A stretch of 6,677 nt of DNA from a bacterium (GTDB taxonomy: Bacteria; Desulfobacterota_D; UBA1144). The notes beneath the pieces are model-generated. The model was not told the origin of the DNA, did not search any database, and saw nothing but the letters and a program-made list of their open reading frames with translations. Made by a program: the position numbers and the translations under genes. Below, one piece after another: positions 5,281 through 6,677 of the stretch. The stretch covers positions 21,961-28,637 of the forward strand of contig NZWF02000003.1 of assembly GCA_002701605.2 (NCBI GenBank). The letters are read 5' to 3'. The first letter of the stretch is position 1. Each line of letters begins with the position of its first letter.

Positions 5281-6618
5281 ATGAGAAATTTAGCAATTAT
5301 TTGTTTATTATTTGCTTCTCTTTTCGTTGCACCTGCTGCATTTTCTAAGGAAGTTGCTTCAGCGAATATGGATGGGGATTCAGCTTATGATAAATTTGGC
5401 TCCACTTTTGGTACTGACATTAATACAAAAGGTAAAGATTTTAAAGTCAGTTGGAAAGCTGGAAAAGGTTTGACTTTTAAGTCTGGTGACGCTTTTAAAC
5501 TATCTATAGGTACAAGAATTCAAGCTCGTATGGATAGATTTGAAAAAAGTGATGATACACAAGACGGAACAGGCTATGAATATGGTACAAGAAGGTTCCA
5601 AATAGCTTTAAAAGGTTATGCATATAGCCCTAGTATTTTTTATAAGTATGTTTTCAACTCAGACAAAAATGGTGAGGAGATTGCTGGCGGTACAAAAGAG
5701 GGTGGTCTTGGTATTGAAGATGCTTTTTTTGGTTATAAAAAAGGAATGTTCAAGATTACACTTGGTCAAATGAAAGTACCTTTTGATTCTGAAGAACAAA
5801 CTTCATCAAGTAGCCTAGAATTTGTTGATAGATCAGCAAAAAGACATATTTGGGAAAGAGATCATGGTATCAAAATTGATCTTACTCCAGTAAAAGATCA
5901 GGTTCAATTTACATACTTCTTTGGTTCAGGAACTGGTGGAAATAACACTGAGTCTTTCTTTAAGCAAAGTGGAAATACTGATGACCACCTTCATGCTTAT
6001 AGAGCACAAATTACACCTTTTGGTAAATACAAATTTAAACAAGGTGATTTAAAAGGTGGTGATTTAAAAGTTAGAGCAGGTGTTGCTTATGTTCACTGGA
6101 ACAATTTAAGTGTAAATGCTGACTATGAAATCAGAAATGATGCAGGGAATGATTTTGTTAAAGGAAAGCTAGATGATATCTTAGACAAAATCGAATTAGC
6201 AATGGAAAATGCTGGAATGACTCCAGCTGCTACTACTGACTTAGATGTAACAGCTTTAACATATGACTTTGCAGCCAAAATGAAAGGTTTTGCATATGAA
6301 TATAACTACTCAAAACTAAGTGGTAAAGATAGTGATAATTCCGGGGTTGGAAAAGCATCAACTGATTTTTATAGACATCAATTGTCATATACATTACCAA
6401 GTGGTTTAATGTTTGGTTACAGATATGCAGTAATGGATGAATCAACTGGAGCAAATTCCGGAGGAGATAACCATATTGAAACTACATATGGTATTTCTAA
6501 ATACTTTGCTGGACACAATTTAAAAATCCAAGCTGATTATGTAGAGCTTGTAGAAGAAAAAGCTGGTAAAGATGCAACAGATGATATTATCAGAATTCAA
6601 GCGCAACTTAAATTCTAA
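5281..6618 (+). CDS. Phosphate-selective outer-membrane porin (OprP/OprO family)
   Basis: This 445-residue protein has a signal peptide (1-22, ending APAAFS, cleavage near KEVAS), then alternating polar/hydrophobic segments typical of an outer-membrane beta-barrel, and a C-terminal phenylalanine (RIQAQLKF), the usual barrel-assembly signal. Family landmarks of Porin_O_P proteins are visible: FKLSIGTRIQARMDRF (72-87), RRFQIALKGYAYSPSIFYKYVF (104-125), IEDAFFGYKKGMFKITLGQMKVPF (145-168) followed by EEQTSSSSLEFVDRS (171-185), which resembles the OprP segment GQFKQPFG...T(S)S...F.ERS. The protein should let phosphate or polyphosphate into the periplasm for PstS. Residues ~286-318 contain a helical, charged stretch (KLDDILDKIELAMENAGM) that is unusual for barrel strands and is probably an extracellular loop. 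It is divergent from phoB, preceded by a four-unit Pho-box array and followed by a terminator. Substrate selectivity is inferred from family and context. Confidence 0.9.
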   Translation: MRNLAIICLLFASLFVAPAAFSKEVASANMDGDSAYDKFGSTFGTDINTKGKDFKVSWKAGKGLTFKSGDAFKLSIGTRIQARMDRFEKSDDTQDGTGYEYGTRRFQIALKGYAYSPSIFYKYVFNSDKNGEEIAGGTKEGGLGIEDAFFGYKKGMFKITLGQMKVPFDSEEQTSSSSLEFVDRSAKRHIWERDHGIKIDLTPVKDQVQFTYFFGSGTGGNNTESFFKQSGNTDDHLHAYRAQITPFGKYKFKQGDLKGGDLKVRAGVAYVHWNNLSVNADYEIRNDAGNDFVKGKLDDILDKIELAMENAGMTPAATTDLDVTALTYDFAAKMKGFAYEYNYSKLSGKDSDNSGVGKASTDFYRHQLSYTLPSGLMFGYRYAVMDESTGANSGGDNHIETTYGISKYFAGHNLKIQADYVELVEEKAGKDATDDIIRIQAQLKF

Positions 6619-6636
6619 CAGTCCCTTTGTTAGACT

Positions 6637-6669
6637 GGGAGCAGGTAAAACTGCTCCCTTATTTTTTTT
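6637..6669 (+). terminator. Rho-independent terminator of the porin gene
   Basis: The perfect 8-bp stem GGGAGCAG (6637-6644) / CTGCTCCC (6651-6658) with loop GTAAAA is followed by TTATTTTTTTT. It starts 19 nt after the porin stop. A short alternative pairing, CAGTC (6619-6623) with GACTG (6633-6637), lies just upstream and is probably incidental. The porin therefore looks monocistronic. Confidence 0.9.
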
Positions 6670-6677
6670 AAATATTT

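Noticed and set aside
6233..6454. Minus-strand open frame of 73 codons
   Set aside because: It lies wholly inside the porin gene on the opposite strand, with no Shine-Dalgarno or promoter.

Overview
The window is a phosphate-starvation (Pho) locus from an AT-rich Gram-negative bacterium (roughly 30% GC by eye). The Gram-negative assignment rests on an outer-membrane porin, periplasmic signal peptides and a proteobacterial-type PhoB/PhoR pair. The closest family likenesses I recognise (PstS with the GRNSASGTY block, and a long PstC with a periplasmic domain) point to Gammaproteobacteria or former Deltaproteobacteria, perhaps marine. I cannot name a genus.

Layout, right to left on the minus strand: phoB (5063-4374), phoR (4381-3017, overlapping phoB by 8 nt), pstS (2940-1981), and a long pstC that starts at 1961 and runs off the left edge without a stop. 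On the plus strand, divergent from phoB, lies a phosphate-selective porin gene of the OprP/OprO family (5281-6618), closed by a clear intrinsic terminator. The window is almost fully coding. The only real non-coding stretches are 2941-3016 and 5064-5280, and both carry regulatory repeats.

The genes form one circuit. PhoR and PhoB sense and signal phosphate limitation, the porin brings phosphate across the outer membrane, PstS captures it in the periplasm, and PstC is one of the two inner-membrane permease subunits. The remaining genes (pstA, pstB, phoU) are expected just beyond the left edge but are not visible here.

Three features stand out. First, the putative PhoB operators are arrays of TTAAC repeats at exact 11-bp spacing: four units before pstS, four before the porin, and three more in the middle of the divergent region. 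They differ from the enterobacterial CTGTCAT Pho box and look more like Bacillus PhoP or cyanobacterial boxes. Second, a perfect 15-bp stem with a U-tract, in every respect an intrinsic terminator, sits inside codons 21-33 of pstC, where it could make pstS much more abundant than pstC. Third, PstC carries an extra periplasmic domain of about 370 residues, probably a beta-propeller, between its first and second membrane helices.
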